NCBI GenBank assembly: GCA_963573385.1
Contig: CAUYLG010071779.1
Location: 22,704 to 86,703 of the forward strand
Length of the DNA stretch: 64,000 bases
Reading direction: 5' to 3'
Source of the DNA: Cacajao melanocephalus
Lineage: Eukaryota; Chordata; Mammalia; Primates; Pitheciidae
Below the pieces are notes generated by a model, which was given only the letters and a program-made list of their open reading frames with translations, did not search any database and had not been told where the DNA came from. The translations under genes and the position numbers were made by a program. Positions within the stretch are counted from its first letter, which is position 1; each line of letters opens with the position of its first letter. Shown in pieces: positions 36,430 to 49,045 of the stretch.

Positions 36430-36905
36430 TACTGTACAAATCTTTCAACAATTATTTTCATTTTTCACTTATTGTCTATGACATACATATTTTATAATAC
36501 TCTAAACACAGTATAAATACTTGGTTATGTCTTAAATTTTTCCTCTCAACAGCACATCTTAAGCATCTTTCTGGGTACTACAGTTCTTATCACCACAGTT
36601 GTTCAAAGCTGTGTAATATTCCCACCAGCAGGAATATACCCGTCGAGGTGTTCATTCCCCAAGATGCAAACGTTGGGGTCATCTTGCCTCTGTTCTTATT
36701 GTTGCTGATCAAGGTTCAGGTGATGTTTTTTCCTCCCACCTTGTCATCTCTTGCATTAGTCCCAGTAGTGGAAAGTGTTGATTCAAGGGCATTTTTAAGG
36801 CTTTTGATAGTTCTTATCTTTTGCCATTCTAAAGCAGTCCATTGTAACAATGCACTATTTTTTCAGGTCTTCAACTCCGTCTCACGAGCATTACATGGGT
36901 CTATT
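36430..36905 (-). mobile_element. old L1M 3' region (antisense)
   Basis: 'gctgtgtaatattcccacc', 'tggaaagtgttgattcaagg' and 'catttttaaggcttttgata' are the complement of an old L1M 3' UTR. It is very diverged. Confidence 0.5.
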
Positions 36906-36916
36906 TAAAATAGTTC

Positions 36917-37374
36917 TCCCAAATGCCCATTGATGATAGACTGGACAGGGAAAATGTGGCACATATACACCATGGAATATTATGCAGCCATCAAAAATGA
37001 TGAGTTTGTGTCCTTCATAGGGACATGGATGAACCTGGAAACCATCATTCTCAGCAAACTGACACAAGAACAGAAAATCAAACACTGCATGTTCTCACTC
37101 ATGGGCGGGTGTTGAACAATAAGAACACATGGACACAGGGAGGGGAGCACTACACACTGGGGTCTCTTGGGGGGGAATAGGGGAGGGGCAGTGGGAGGTG
37201 GGGAGTTGGGGAGAGAAAGCATGGGGAGAAATGCCAGATACAGGTGAAGGGGAAGAAAGCAGCAAATCACACCATGTGTGTACCTATGCAACAATCTTGC
37301 ATGTTCTTCACATGTACCCCAAAATCTAAAATGCAATAAAGAAAGAAAGAAAGAAAATTTAAAAAAAAAAAAAG
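36917..37374 (+). mobile_element. primate L1 (L1PA/L1PB-like) 3' end, 5'-truncated
   Basis: Sense L1 from 'cccaaatgcccattgatgat' through 'cacatatacaccatggaata', 'gaccaatgagaacacat'-like sequence, a G-rich 3' UTR and 'catgtaccccaaaatctaaa' to an (AAAG)n/A tail. No TSD is clear. About 0.46 kb of the usual 6 kb remains. Confidence 0.93.
37169..37215 (+). other. G-quadruplex-forming tract in the L1 3' UTR
   Basis: Four or more G-runs of three or more bases separated by 1-5 bases (G7, GGGG, GGGG, GGG, GGGG, GGGG). G-rich 3' UTR tracts of this kind are a known property of primate L1. Confidence 0.75.
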
Positions 37375-39318
37375 ATGTGAGGCTGTGTGCCACCTACTCC
37401 AGTGTTAATATCTTCAGCCTCTGAGCAGTGCTCATTGACCTCAAGATTCTCAAAAATGGTTGGATTTTGACCTGAAAGGGACCTTGACAATCACCTAGTT
37501 CAATTCTGTCGTTATAAAAACAAGAAAACAGTGCAAAAGAAGTGGTGTGATTTACGGAATATTCACAATCTGTTGGCCCTGGGAATTTCAAAGTAGGCAT
37601 TGCATTTAGCACTCAAGAAATAAAAATGAGGCATGAAATTCTAATTTATGGATTCTTTTGTGTACGCAGATGGGAGGGAAGTTCAGGACTGCTGTTTATC
37701 AAACACTGCTGCCCATGGCAGCACAATAGTGTCTCCTGACTCACGAGGACTTTGAGGGAAGTTACGTAAGGATCTGGGCCATGTTCTGCCTTTGGTCTTC
37801 AGACGCAATTCTCTTTTGATTTTGTCACAAGGCCAGATGGCAAGATATTGCTGCAGAAAGATTAAAATGCATTTCTTACTCATGGACAAAGAAATCATGA
37901 GCATCTCAAAACCCTCTCATTAAGCCCTTGTCTCCACCCCCATCATAAGTGACTGCAAAGACCATCCCCATGTGTCTAACACACACTTCCCCGAAGTGCC
38001 AGCAAAGCCCTGGGCCATCTGTCTCAGGCATAGCTTCTGACCTTGAGCTAAAACCTAGTGTAGCTTGAAATACAATATTTGTAGATTCACTGCCCCCATG
38101 AGGCTTTTAAAAATAAAGCTCAGGGAGTCGCACAAAGACTCTGTTGAGAGAGCAAAGGGAGGGTCTTGGGCTGTGCGTGGCGTCTGTGTTAGGTGGAGCC
38201 CATGACCAGCCAGGTGGAGCTGGGTGTCATCAGCCACATATTAAACCAATGTTCCCTTGGATCGTTTCAGTAAATAGTGAGGAAATGGAACGGCAAAAGA
38301 TTCCACGTGCAAAAATGAAGGGCCCAAAATGTGACATCTGGAGGCTTGATCCTCTCCAATCTTTGCCTTTTCCTTTGTGTTAAGAGCAATATTGTCATCA
38401 ATATCCTTGCAATTAACATTTTCAACATCAATATCAGCACTAGATTTACCTCTGCCTCGTAAGAGAATAGAGTATGTTTCCTTAGGCCCACAAAAATAAT
38501 AAGTTGAAAGATTTGTGAACTCAAAGAGAAATTACATTGAATTAAAATCAAAGCACAATTAATTACTCCGATAGTGCGTCACGTATTGTGCTAGATATTG
38601 TATATCACATGAGAATGCGAAAGCTGTACAGTCTTGAGCACATTCCTTGTCAACTCAGGAACTAAGGCATCTTGTGTGCCAATGGTAGTCAATGGACGCA
38701 AACACTTACCTTTTATAGTTCTAAGAGACAAAACATGGTGGATATGAGGAATTTGGGTTCTCAACAGTTAGAAGCTGCTGAGCTGTAGTCCTGCCCTTGA
38801 GAACGTCACAAGCGGAGCCCCTACTCTCTGGGTCTTTGTGCAGCCTCCTTTCTGTGTACACTTTGAAGACAAGGGTTTTCACACAGGGCATCCAGGGGCA
38901 ACAGGCTGTCCAGATCCCTGAAGGACAGTCAGCATCTGCGCAGAGCCCTGATGGAGGAACTGGCCAGCTCTGGTCTGTGCCTGCCACCTGCCATTTGATG
39001 CTGTGAAGAAGGAAAAATCCTCCAGATATACCTGGTCAGCTAAGCACGGGCAAACAGGAGGCAGGTGCAGCTTGTCAGAGCTGTGCAGTGATGGGCATGG
39101 CAGACCCCCAGTGGTCCACAAACCTGCCTTCCTCATCTGGGTTAGTGAGCCTGGTCATGTGATGTAGCTGAATCTTGTTTCAATCTCCCCAGCACTGTAG
39201 ATGCCAGTTAATTAGTCCAATGTAATTATATATCTTAGAACACCACACTCTTCCTTCATTTGTTCTGATAAGAAAATGTTACATATATATATCAAGGATG
39301 GAAGGTAATTACTAAACT
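37375..39318. other. single-copy sequence
   Basis: Nearly 2 kb without a recognised repeat or supportable exon. Confidence 0.35.
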
Positions 39319-39428
39319 GTCTTAACAGGGTTCTTGCTAAAACTGGATTTTACAAGGAAGTACACGTATGGGCCTAGGAGAAGGTTCAGAGCCTGACTTC
39401 AGTTTGGTCAGACAAAAAAATCTTTGTC
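39319..39428. repeat. unclassified repeat, short copy
   Basis: About 90% identical to 41118-41227 over 110 bp ('gctaaaactggattttacaa' is common to both). Homology ends abruptly on the right. Confidence 0.75.
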
Positions 39429-40734
39429 TAAATCTTGGTCACATATTTATAAACAACTCAATTTAACACCAACCCAGGCCTGACACCTCCAAGATACTGT
39501 GCGCTCCAAAGCCTGAGCAGTCACAGTTGCTATCCCTGAGGCAAACTGCATAGAGCACAAAATAGTTGCGGTACAGATAAGCGTCCTAAGAGAAATACAA
39601 AACAAAGCTAGGAAAGACTTTATGCAGGAAGGAGGCATTTCGTGTTGACTTGGATGTTGAAGATGGTGAGACCACAGGAGCATTGTAGAGAGAGGAGAAA
39701 ATGAGCCTGGCCATGGAGACAAGAAGCTCTTCACACCTGGAAAGAAGAAGGGGCAGCGCCTGCCAGGTGTAGGTGCGTTTCATCCCTGTCTCGTTCTCTG
39801 GGAACTGCCCACCCGCTCATCGGAGGAGCCTTCAGTCCCCACATTAGTGCTAAGTGCAGCTTCCTTGCACGGTCCCAGGATGGACACCTGCTTCCTGTCC
39901 CTGTAGCAGGGGCTGCAGTGGGTCTACATATGGCTCTGCTGTAACCAGGAAGCTGCAGAGCAGTGAAGATGCACCCTCCACCCTCTGGAAAGGGCAGCAC
40001 AGGAGAGCAGGTGCTGAGAGAGGAGATGGCAGCCAACATACAGGAGGAGAGATGCCGAGCAAACCGTGACCGCTGAGGTGCCAAGGACATCCCAGGCCCC
40101 CCAGCCCTGCCCAGCAGAAAACAGGCCAAAGAACCTTGTCCACCATCAAGGAAGTTCGAAAACTGACACCTATGATCTGGAGAACCCGGTCATTTATCTT
40201 GTTCTCCCTGACCAGAGAGATAAGAGATACACTCTTTAAGAGAGGTTCCAATCTAGAGCCAAAAAAAGGAATATAATGTCTTTATTTTATAATAATTTCC
40301 TTTTCTTCACTAGTGCCCACCTCAGTGACACTACACACTTCAGCTAGGGCTATCCTATCTCTTTTGGTATAAATAGTCCCTTTTGGGTGACCTAGTCTCT
40401 TTCAAGCCAATTTCCTCTCCTTTCCCCTGCTCTCCTTCCCTCTACCCTCTGGGGGAGAGGGTTTAGGGAGACAGGTGGCTTGGGGGAGGCTGGCAGGGGT
40501 CCTCTTACCCATGCGGTAGTGTCTGAATCCTGCTGACTCTGCAAAGAAAATGCCTGGTCTGACCACTTCCTGGATTTAGGACCCCTAAAGAGCAATTTGT
40601 CCAAACCTGGGGTCTGAGACCAAGTCTTTCACCTCCAGCTACAAATAAATACCCTGGCTCCTGCAGATTCCAGACCTTTGACAATCTCCCTGTCCCTCTG
40701 CGTCCCACACCTCTACTCCCTGCAGGCCAAGCCA
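39429..40734. other. mostly single-copy sequence
   Basis: A weak antisense L2 piece may lie at 39560-39730 ('caggaaggaggcatttcgtg'). Otherwise nothing recognised. Confidence 0.35.
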
Positions 40735-41395
40735 GGTCTGTAAGAAGTTCACTGTATTGAAGGAAAAATTATTCAGTGATAACTTGTAAAAGCACAGTAA
40801 GGCAGACGTTATTCAAGACCATCACCGTAGGTATAGGGACCACGGCAGTGGGATTTTGCCATGGGGAGAGGGATTGGGCTCAACTCTGAATGCAGCATGA
40901 TAAAGTAGGAATTTATAGCCAAGGAGCAGGGGTGTCAGTGGATGGAAAATTTCTAAGAGTAAACATCCAGGATAAGGGGGATTCTGGCTACATCGACTTG
41001 AACGGGGTCCTTGCTGAAGACAAGCCAGGGTGATTATACCTCACCTGGAGGATGGTAGAGGATAAGGAACTGGATCAAATATCAAGAGTTATTAGACATC
41101 AAGGACAGAAGGCTCTTGTCTTAACAGGGTTCTCGCTAAAACTGGATTTTACAAGGAAGTGCATGTATGGGCCAAGGAGAAGCTTCAGGAGCCTGACTAA
41201 AGGTTGGTCAAACAAAAAATCTTTGTCAACTGCCTTTGCTCACCCAACTCTGCACTCCTGCTTTTGGGCCATGTCAGATCTGGGACCCTCCCTGGAGTCT
41301 GCAGTCTCCTTCGAGGTGTGCTGGGTAAGCATGCCATATGCCACAGTGATATAAAGTCTCTCCTTACGTCACTAACTTTGTAATGCAAACCCAAT
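40735..41395 (+). repeat. unclassified long repeat, LTR-like
   Basis: A continuous stretch that feels like a primate ERV LTR or internal region ('gggattttgccatggggaga', 'ggggtccttgctgaagacaa', 'gatctgggaccctccctgg'). Its 41118-41227 part is shared with 39319-39428. I cannot name the family, and the boundaries are guesses. Confidence 0.5.
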
Positions 41396-41693
41396 GCACC
41401 TTGAAGTGCTGCCTCCAGAGCAAGAGGAGCAGGAAAGAGGACCCTGTCAACTGACTACCCTGAGTTTCTTTCATCTCCATTCTTCTTTTCAGATTCCACT
41501 CTGTGGGAGAGGACAAACTTTCTTCTTCCTCTTTTTGCATCATTTCCCCCCAGCCTCCAGAAGACTCTAATTTAAGTTAACTTTTTTCCTACGTATTTTT
41601 ATAGTATTGTAAATGAAATTGTTTTCTCAATTTCTATTCCTGATAGTTCATTGTTGGTGTATAAAAATGCTAATACATTTTGTATGTTGATTT

Positions 41694-41981
41694 TTATCCT
41701 GCAATTTTACTGAATTCATTTATTGGTTCTAACAGTTTTTTGGTGAAGTCTTTAAGATTTTCTATATGTAAGATTATGTCATCAGCAAACAGAGATAATT
41801 TAACTTCTTCCTTTCCAATTTGGGTCATTTTTGTTTCTTTCTCTTGCCTAATTGCTTTGGCTAGGACTTCCAGTATATAGAATAGAAATGGTGAGAGCAG
41901 GTGTGTTTGTCTTGTTCCTGATCTCAGAGGAATATCTTTCAGCTTTTCATCTTGACTATGATGGTAGCTATAGCTTGTCAC
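41694..41981 (-). pseudogene. L1 ORF2 reverse transcriptase fragment
   Basis: A 95-codon open remnant on the minus strand. It keeps an 'LLSPFLF' version of the LSPLLF motif at residues 28-34 and the catalytic FADD box at residues 65-68. The rest of ORF2 is separated by stops, an Alu and a provirus, and the frame ends where the L1 is truncated. It is a relic of reverse transcriptase, not a functional enzyme. Confidence 0.85.
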
Positions 41982-42729
41982 ATATGGTCTTTATTGTGTT
42001 CATGTTCATTCTTTATATGTCTAAGTTGCTGAGGGCTCTTTTCATAAAAGGATGTTGAATTTTGACAAATGCTTCTCTGCATCCATTGAGATGATCATAT
42101 GATTTGTATTCTTAACTGTTTTAACTGGTGTATCACATTTATTGATTTGCATATGTTGAATCATTTGCATCCTAGATATAGATCCCACTTAATAATGGTG
42201 AATGACCCTTCTAATGCGCTGGTGAATTCAGTTTGCTAGTGTTTTGTTGAGAATTTCTGCATCTATGGTCATCAGGGATACTGACCTGTAATGTTTGCTT
42301 CTTGCAGTGGGTTTGTCTGGCTTTGGTATCAGTCTAATGCTGGCCTTGTAAATGAGTTTGGAAGTGTTCCCTTCTCTTCATCTTTTTGGAAGAATTTTGA
42401 GGATTGGCATTAATTACCCTTAAGGTCTTGGTAGAATTCACTAGTGAAGCCATCAGGTTCTGGGCTTTTCTTTCTTGGGAGATTTTTTATTATCAATTCA
42501 ATCTTCTTTCTAATTATAGATCTGTTTAAATTTTCCATTTCCTCTTGATCCAGTCCTGGGAGATTGTATGTTCCTATTCATTTATTCTATATTATCCAAT
42601 TTGTTCTGTATACAGTAGTCTCATATGATCCTATGTATTTGTTTACAGTAGTCTAATACGATCCTTCGTATTTCTGTGGTGTTAGTTGTAATGTCTCTCA
42701 TTTCTGATTTTATTTATTTGAATATACTA

Positions 42730-43061
<332 letters not shown>

Positions 43062-43419
43062 CAACTTTTAGTTACATTAATCTTTTTATTGTTTTTCTAG
43101 CTTATGTTTCTTTTATTTCTGCTCTTATCTTTATTTCCTTCCTTCTGCTAACTGTGGACTTAATTTGTTCTTTTTCTAGTTCCTCAAGGTGTAAAGTTAG
43201 GTTGTTTATTTGAGATCTTTCCTTTTTCTTAACATAGTATTTATCACCATCAACTCTCCTCTTAGCATTGATTTTTCTGCATCACATAAATCTTGGTGTG
43301 TTGTGTTTCCATTTCCATTTGTCTCAAGTTATCTTTTTTTATTTCTCCTTTGGTCCATTGTTTTTCATGAGCATGTTGTTTAATTTTCACATATTTGTTA
43401 ATTTTCCAATTTTCTTCAT

Positions 43420-43770
43420 TGATATGGTTTGGCTATGTCCCCATTCAAATCTCAACTTGAATTGTATCTCCCTGAATTCCTATGTGTTGTAGGAGGGACC
43501 CAGGGGAAGGTAATTAAATCATGGGGGAAGGTCTTTCCCATGCTATTCTCATGATAGTAAGTCTCACGGAATCTGATAGGATTTATCGGGGGTTTCCACT
43601 TTTGCTTCTTCCTCACGTTCTCTTGCTGCCAACATGTAAGAAGTGGCTTTTGCCTCCCGCCATGAATCTGAGGCCTCTCCAGCCATGTGGAACTGTAAAT
43701 CCAATTAAACCTCTTTTTGTTCCCAGTTTTGGGTATGTCTTTATCAGCAGCATGAAAACAGACTAATACA
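43420..43770 (+). mobile_element. 5' LTR of the THE1 provirus
   Basis: A 351-bp LTR, TGATATGG to ACTAATACA. The five bases before it (TTCAT, 43415-43419) match the five after the 3' LTR (TCCAT, 45707-45711) except for one. By eye it is about 88-90% identical to the 3' LTR. Confidence 0.93.
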
Positions 43771-43866
43771 GTAAATTGGTACCAGTAGAGTGGGGTGCTG
43801 CTGAAAAGATACCTGAAAATGTGGAAGCGACTTTTGAATTGGGTAACAGGCAGAGGCTGAAACAGT

Positions 43867-44751
43867 TTGAAGAGCTCAGAAGAAGACAGGAAAATGTGGG
43901 AAAGTTCAGAACTTCCTAGAGACTTGTTGAATGGCTTTGACAAATGTGCTGATAGTGATATAAACAATAAGGTCCAGGCTGAGGTGGTCTCAGATGGAGA
44001 TGAGGAACTTGTTGGGAACTGGAGCAAAGGTGATCCTTGTTATGTTTTAGCAAAGAAATTGGCAGCATTTTGCCCCTGCTCTAGAGATTTGTGGAACTTC
44101 AAACTTGAGAGAGATGATTTAGGGTATCTGGCAGAAGATATTTCTAAGCAGAAAAGCATTCAAGAGGTGACTTGGATACTGTTAAAGGCATTCCATTTTA
44201 AAAGGGAAACAGAGCATGAAAGTTCAGAAAATTTGCAGCCTGATGATGCAGTAGAAAAGAAAAACCGATTTTTTGAGGAGAAATTCAAACCGGCTGCAGA
44301 AATTTGCATAAATAGCAAGGAGCCTAATGTTAATCTCCAAGACAATGGGGAAAATGTCTCCAGGTCATGTCAGAGACCTTCACAGCATCCACTTCCATCA
44401 CAGGCCCAGAGGCCCAGGAAGAAAAAGTGGTTTTGTGGGCCAGGACAAGTGCCCCCCTGCTGTGTGCATCCTAGGGACTTGGTTACCTGTGTCCCATCCA
44501 CTCCAGCCATGGCTGAAAGGAGCCAATGTACAGCTCAGGCTGTGGCTTCAGAGGGTCAAAGCTTCAAGCCTTGGCAGCTTCCAAATGGTGTTGAGGTTGT
44601 GGGTGCACAGAAGCCAAGAATGAGGTTTGGGAACCTCTGCCTAGATTTCAGAAAATGTATAGAAAAACCTGGATGCCCAGACAAAAGTTTGCTGCAGGGG
44701 TGGAGCCCTCAAGGGGAGCATCTGCTAGGGCAGTGTAGAAGGAAAATATGA
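43867..44751 (+). pseudogene. THE1 internal-region open frame 1
   Basis: A 294-codon uninterrupted frame inside the old provirus, rich in Glu, Lys and Ser in its first half and Pro/Cys-rich in its second. MaLR internal regions are regarded as decayed gag-like sequence; I see no zinc knuckle or other diagnostic motif. Its TGA overlaps the ATG of the next frame. The length is notable for an element this diverged, but expression is not implied. Confidence 0.6.
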
Positions 44752-45179
44752 GGTCAGAGCCCCTCACTCACCACAAAGTCCCTACTAGGGAACTGCCTAG
44801 TAGAGCTGTGAGAAGAGAGCCACTGCCCTCCAGACCGCCGAATGGTAGATTCACCGATAGCTTGCACTGTGTGCCTGGAAAAGCCACGGACACTCAATGC
44901 CAGTCCATGAAAGCAGCCAGGAGGGAGGTTGTACCCTGCAAACCCAGAGGGGTGGAGCTGCCCAAGACCATGGGAACCTACCTCTTGCATCAGCTTGACT
45001 TGGATGTGAGATCTGAAGTCAAAGGAGATCATTTTGGAGCTTTAAAATTTGTCTGCCCCACTGGACTTGAGACTTGTATGGGCCCTGTATCCCCTTTATT
45101 TTGGCCAATTTCTCCCATTTGGAATGGCTGTACTTACTCAATGCCTGCATCCCCATTGTATCTAGAAATAACTAGCTAG
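44748..45179 (+). pseudogene. THE1 internal-region open frame 2
   Basis: A 143-codon frame starting at the ATGA overlap with frame 1 and ending 175 bp before the 3' LTR. No domain is recognised. Together the two frames cover about 83% of the internal region. Confidence 0.5.
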
Positions 45180-45353
45180 CTTTTGATTTTACAGGCTCAT
45201 TGGCAGGAGGGACTTGCCTCATCTCAGATGAGACTTTCGACTGTGGACTTTTGGGTTAATGCTCAAATGAATTAAGACTTTGGAGGACTGTTGAGAAGGC
45301 ACAATTGGTTTTGAAATGTGAGGGCATGAGATATGGAGGGGCCAGGGGTGGAG

Positions 45354-45706
45354 TGATATGGTTTGGCTATGTCCCCATTCAAATCTCAACTTGAATTGTA
45401 TCTCCCAGAATTACCATGTGCTGTGGGAAGGACCCAGGGGAAGGTAATTGAATCATGGGGCAGGTCTTTCCCATGCTATTCTTGTGATAGTGGATAAGTC
45501 TCATGAGATCTGATGGGTTTATAAGGAGTTTCCACTTTTGCTTTTTTCCCATTTTCTCTTGTTGCCACCATGTAAGAAGTGCCTTTTGCCTCCCATCATC
45601 ATTCTCAGGCCTCCCCAGTCTTGTGGAACTGTAAGTCCAATTAAACTTCTTTTTATTTGCAGTTTCAGGTATGTCTTTATCAGCAGTGTAAAAACAGACT
45701 ACTACA
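45354..45706 (+). mobile_element. 3' LTR of the THE1 provirus
   Basis: A 353-bp LTR starting TGATATGG and ending ACTACTACA, which varies the usual AATACA end. It retains the AATAAA-less MaLR layout and is the right partner of the 5' LTR. Confidence 0.93.
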
Positions 45707-47028
45707 TCCATGTTACTGATTTCTAGTTTTATACTATGTGGTTGGAAAGATAGTTGATATGATTTTAATTCTCTTAAATTTATTAAGACTTTTTGTGGCC
45801 TAACATATGATCAATCCTGGATAATGTTCCATGTATGCTAGAAAAGAATGTATTCTGATGCTGTTGGATGGAATGTTCTATATAGGTCTGTTAGGTCCAT
45901 TTGGCTGATAGTGTTATTGAGGTCTACTATTTCCTTAAACAGTAGGAAAGAAAATCTTCTGTCTGAATGATCTATTCATTGTTGAAAGTGGGATTTTGAA
46001 GTCTCCTATATTATTGTACTGCTATCTATTTCACCCTTCAGTTCTGTCAATATTTGCTTTTTATTTAGGTGCTCTAAAATTGGGTGCATATATATTTGCA
46101 ACTGTTACATTCTCTTGATGAATTTATTCCTTTATCATTACATAGTGATTTTTGTTGTCTTTTGTGACAGATTTTGACTGAAAGTCTAGTTTATCTAATG
46201 AAAATATAACCATTCTTGCTCTCTTTTTGTTACCAATTGCATGGGATATCTTTTTCCATGTCTTCAATTCAGCCTATGTATGTCCTTAAAAACTAAAGTG
46301 AGTCTCTTGTAGGCAGCATATTTTGGATCCTTTTTAAAAATCTGAGCAGCCACTATCTCTTTTGATTGGAGAATTTAATCTGTTTACATTTCAAGTAATT
46401 AGTGATAGTAAGTACTCATTATTGCCATTTTGTTCATATTTTTTACTGTTTTGTAATTCCTTTCTTTCTCTCTTGCCTTTTTTGTCATTTTTAAATTTTT
46501 TGACACATCATAATTATACATATTTATGGGGTACAATGTGATGTTGATTTGTTGATTTTTTTGTAGTGGTATGTTTTGATTCCTTTTTTATCTTTTGTGT
46601 CTCTGCTGGGGTTTTTCTTTTGCTTTGTAGTTATCATGACAATTACACAAAACATCATACAGTTTTAATAGGTTTTTTAAGCTGATAACAACTACAATCA
46701 CATAGAAAGTCTCCATATTTTTATTGACACACATGCACACAAACACTTTATGCTATTAATATCACACTTTATATCTTTGTAATTGAGTATCCATTAATAA
46801 TTATAGCTATAGTTATTTTAATATTTTTGCCCTTTATCTTTTATAATAGAGTTATAAGTGATTTATGCACCACATTACACTATTAGAACATTGCAAATTT
46901 GACTATGTATTACTTTTAACCAATAAGTTTTATGCTTTCATATGTTTTCATGTTGTTAGCATACACTTTCATTTCAATTTGAAGAATTTTCTTTAGCATT
47001 TCTTGTAAGGAAGGTCTAGTGGTAATGA

Positions 47029-47364
<336 letters not shown>

Positions 47365-47773
47365 CTGGAAAAGTCTTTATCTCCCCTTTATTTCAGAAGG
47401 ACAGTTTTGCTGGTTGTGGTATTCTTTATTAGCAGGATTTTTTTCTTTCAGTTCTGTGAATATATCATTCTACTCTCTCCAGCACTGCAAGGTGTCTGCT
47501 GAGAAATTCACTACTCAACTTATGGAAGTTCCCTTGTATCCGATGAGTCCATTTTCTTTTGCTGTTTTCAAAATTATTTGTGACTTTTGAAAATGTGTTT
47601 AGTGTCTTAGTGAAGTTATCTTTATGTTTAATATATTTTGGGGTTTTGGAACTTTGTGGATCTAAATGTTCATTTTCTTGTCTAGTTTTGGGAAGTTTTC
47701 TGTCATTATTTCTTTAAGTAAACTTTCTTCTCCATTGTCTTTCTCTGCTCCTTCTGAGACCCTCATAATGTAT

Positions 47774-47977
47774 CTATTGGTTCACCTCATGGTATACCAC
47801 AAGTCCCCTAGGCTTTATGCACTCTTCTTCCTTTTTCTCCTTTTTGTTTCTTTGACTGGATAGACTAGTGACCTGATCTATCAAGTTTATTGGCCTGTCT
47901 TCAAGCTTGTTGATCCTTTCTTCTTCTTGATTGAGACTGCTGTTAAAGATCTCTATCAAATTTTTCAGTTTAGTCAT
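47774..47977 (-). pseudogene. L1 ORF1 coiled-coil fragment
   Basis: A 67-codon remnant on the minus strand with heptad-like 'NQEEERINKLEDR' (residues 16-28), the typical ORF1p coiled-coil character. It is isolated by stops on both sides. Confidence 0.65.
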
Positions 47978-48329
47978 TGTGTTCTTCAGCTGCAGAATTT
48001 CTATTTTGTTCTTTTTATCATTTGTATATCTTTGTTGAACTTCTCATTTTGTTCATGTACTACTGTTCTGATTTTGTTTAGTTGTCTATCTTGTTCTTTT
48101 GTAACTCACTGTTCTTCAAGATGATAATTTTAACTTGTCAGACAGTTCATAGATCTCCATATCTTTAGGGTCAGTTGCTGGTGATTTATTTTGTCCTTTT
48201 GGTGGTGTCATGTTTCTCTGATTATTTGTGATTCTTGTGGCCATGCATTAGTGTCTATGCATTTGAAGAAGTACACACCTCTTTTGGTCTTTACAAATGG
48301 GATTCAACAGTGAAAGCTCTACATCAGTT

Positions 48330-48780
48330 AGACTGTCCAGAGAGTCTAAGCAGGCTGGCTAGTAGGGTGTGCAGATGGGCTGGCCTGGTGCCAAGGTCAG
48401 GGAGTGGGTAGCTGTGGTGCTTGTGTCCACATGGGCTAGCCTAGAGCCTAGGGAGATGGGAGCTGGCATGATACTGGGGTGGGCCTGAAGCCTAGGTTCA
48501 CAGGGCCAACCTGAAGCCTGAGTCTATGGAGGTCAACCTATAGCTTGGGGGACAGGGGCCAGATGGCATTGGGATGGGTCTGAAATCTGACTGTACAGAG
48601 GCTTGCCTGAAGGCTGAGTCCATGGGAGATATCCTGGTGCTGGGACAGGCCTAGAAGCTGGGTTCATGGGTGACAGCCTGAAGCATGGGGCTATGGGAAT
48701 TGGCCTGCCACCAGGGTTCACTGGGATGAGCCTGGTGCTGGGGTCCACAACAAAGTCAGGTGCTCACCTTACTCTCCTTC
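48330..48780 (-). repeat. degenerate tandem units in the L1 5' UTR
   Basis: Words such as 'gcctgaagcc', 'gggttcatggg' and 'gagcctggtgctggggtcca' recur roughly every 30-40 bp. Old L1 5' UTRs carry such minisatellite-like blocks; here they have drifted strongly. Confidence 0.65.
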
Positions 48781-49045
48781 TCCTATGTAGAGGGTCTCTC
48801 TCTCTCTCTGGGCTGCATATGCTTAGGGGAAAGGTGACACAAATAATGTGAAATTGTCCCTTCTACCCTCTTCAATATGTGTTTCATTTGCTTCACACAA
48901 GTGCAGTAATCTCACACTTAGATTCCTTAACTCTTGTGAAGGTAAGTTTATGTGTTGATTACGGCTCAAACTTACTTTTCTGCAAGGAGACAAGCATTGG
49001 AGACTCCTATTCTACCATCATGCTTACATCACTCTCCGAAGTCTG

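Larger units (their letters stand above)
43420..45706 (+). mobile_element. complete THE1 (ERVL-MaLR) provirus
   Basis: LTR (43420-43770), internal region of 1.58 kb, LTR (45354-45706). A purine-rich stretch resembling a polypurine tract lies just before the 3' LTR (45330-45353). It sits in L1 ORF2 between endonuclease and reverse transcriptase, and the L1 sequence resumes after it. MaLR elements encode no polymerase or envelope and depended on other retroviruses; no such genes are present here. Confidence 0.93.

Noticed and set aside
41694..41981. Active reverse transcriptase
   Set aside because: The FADD box is present but the protein is a 95-codon fragment of a truncated, interrupted L1.
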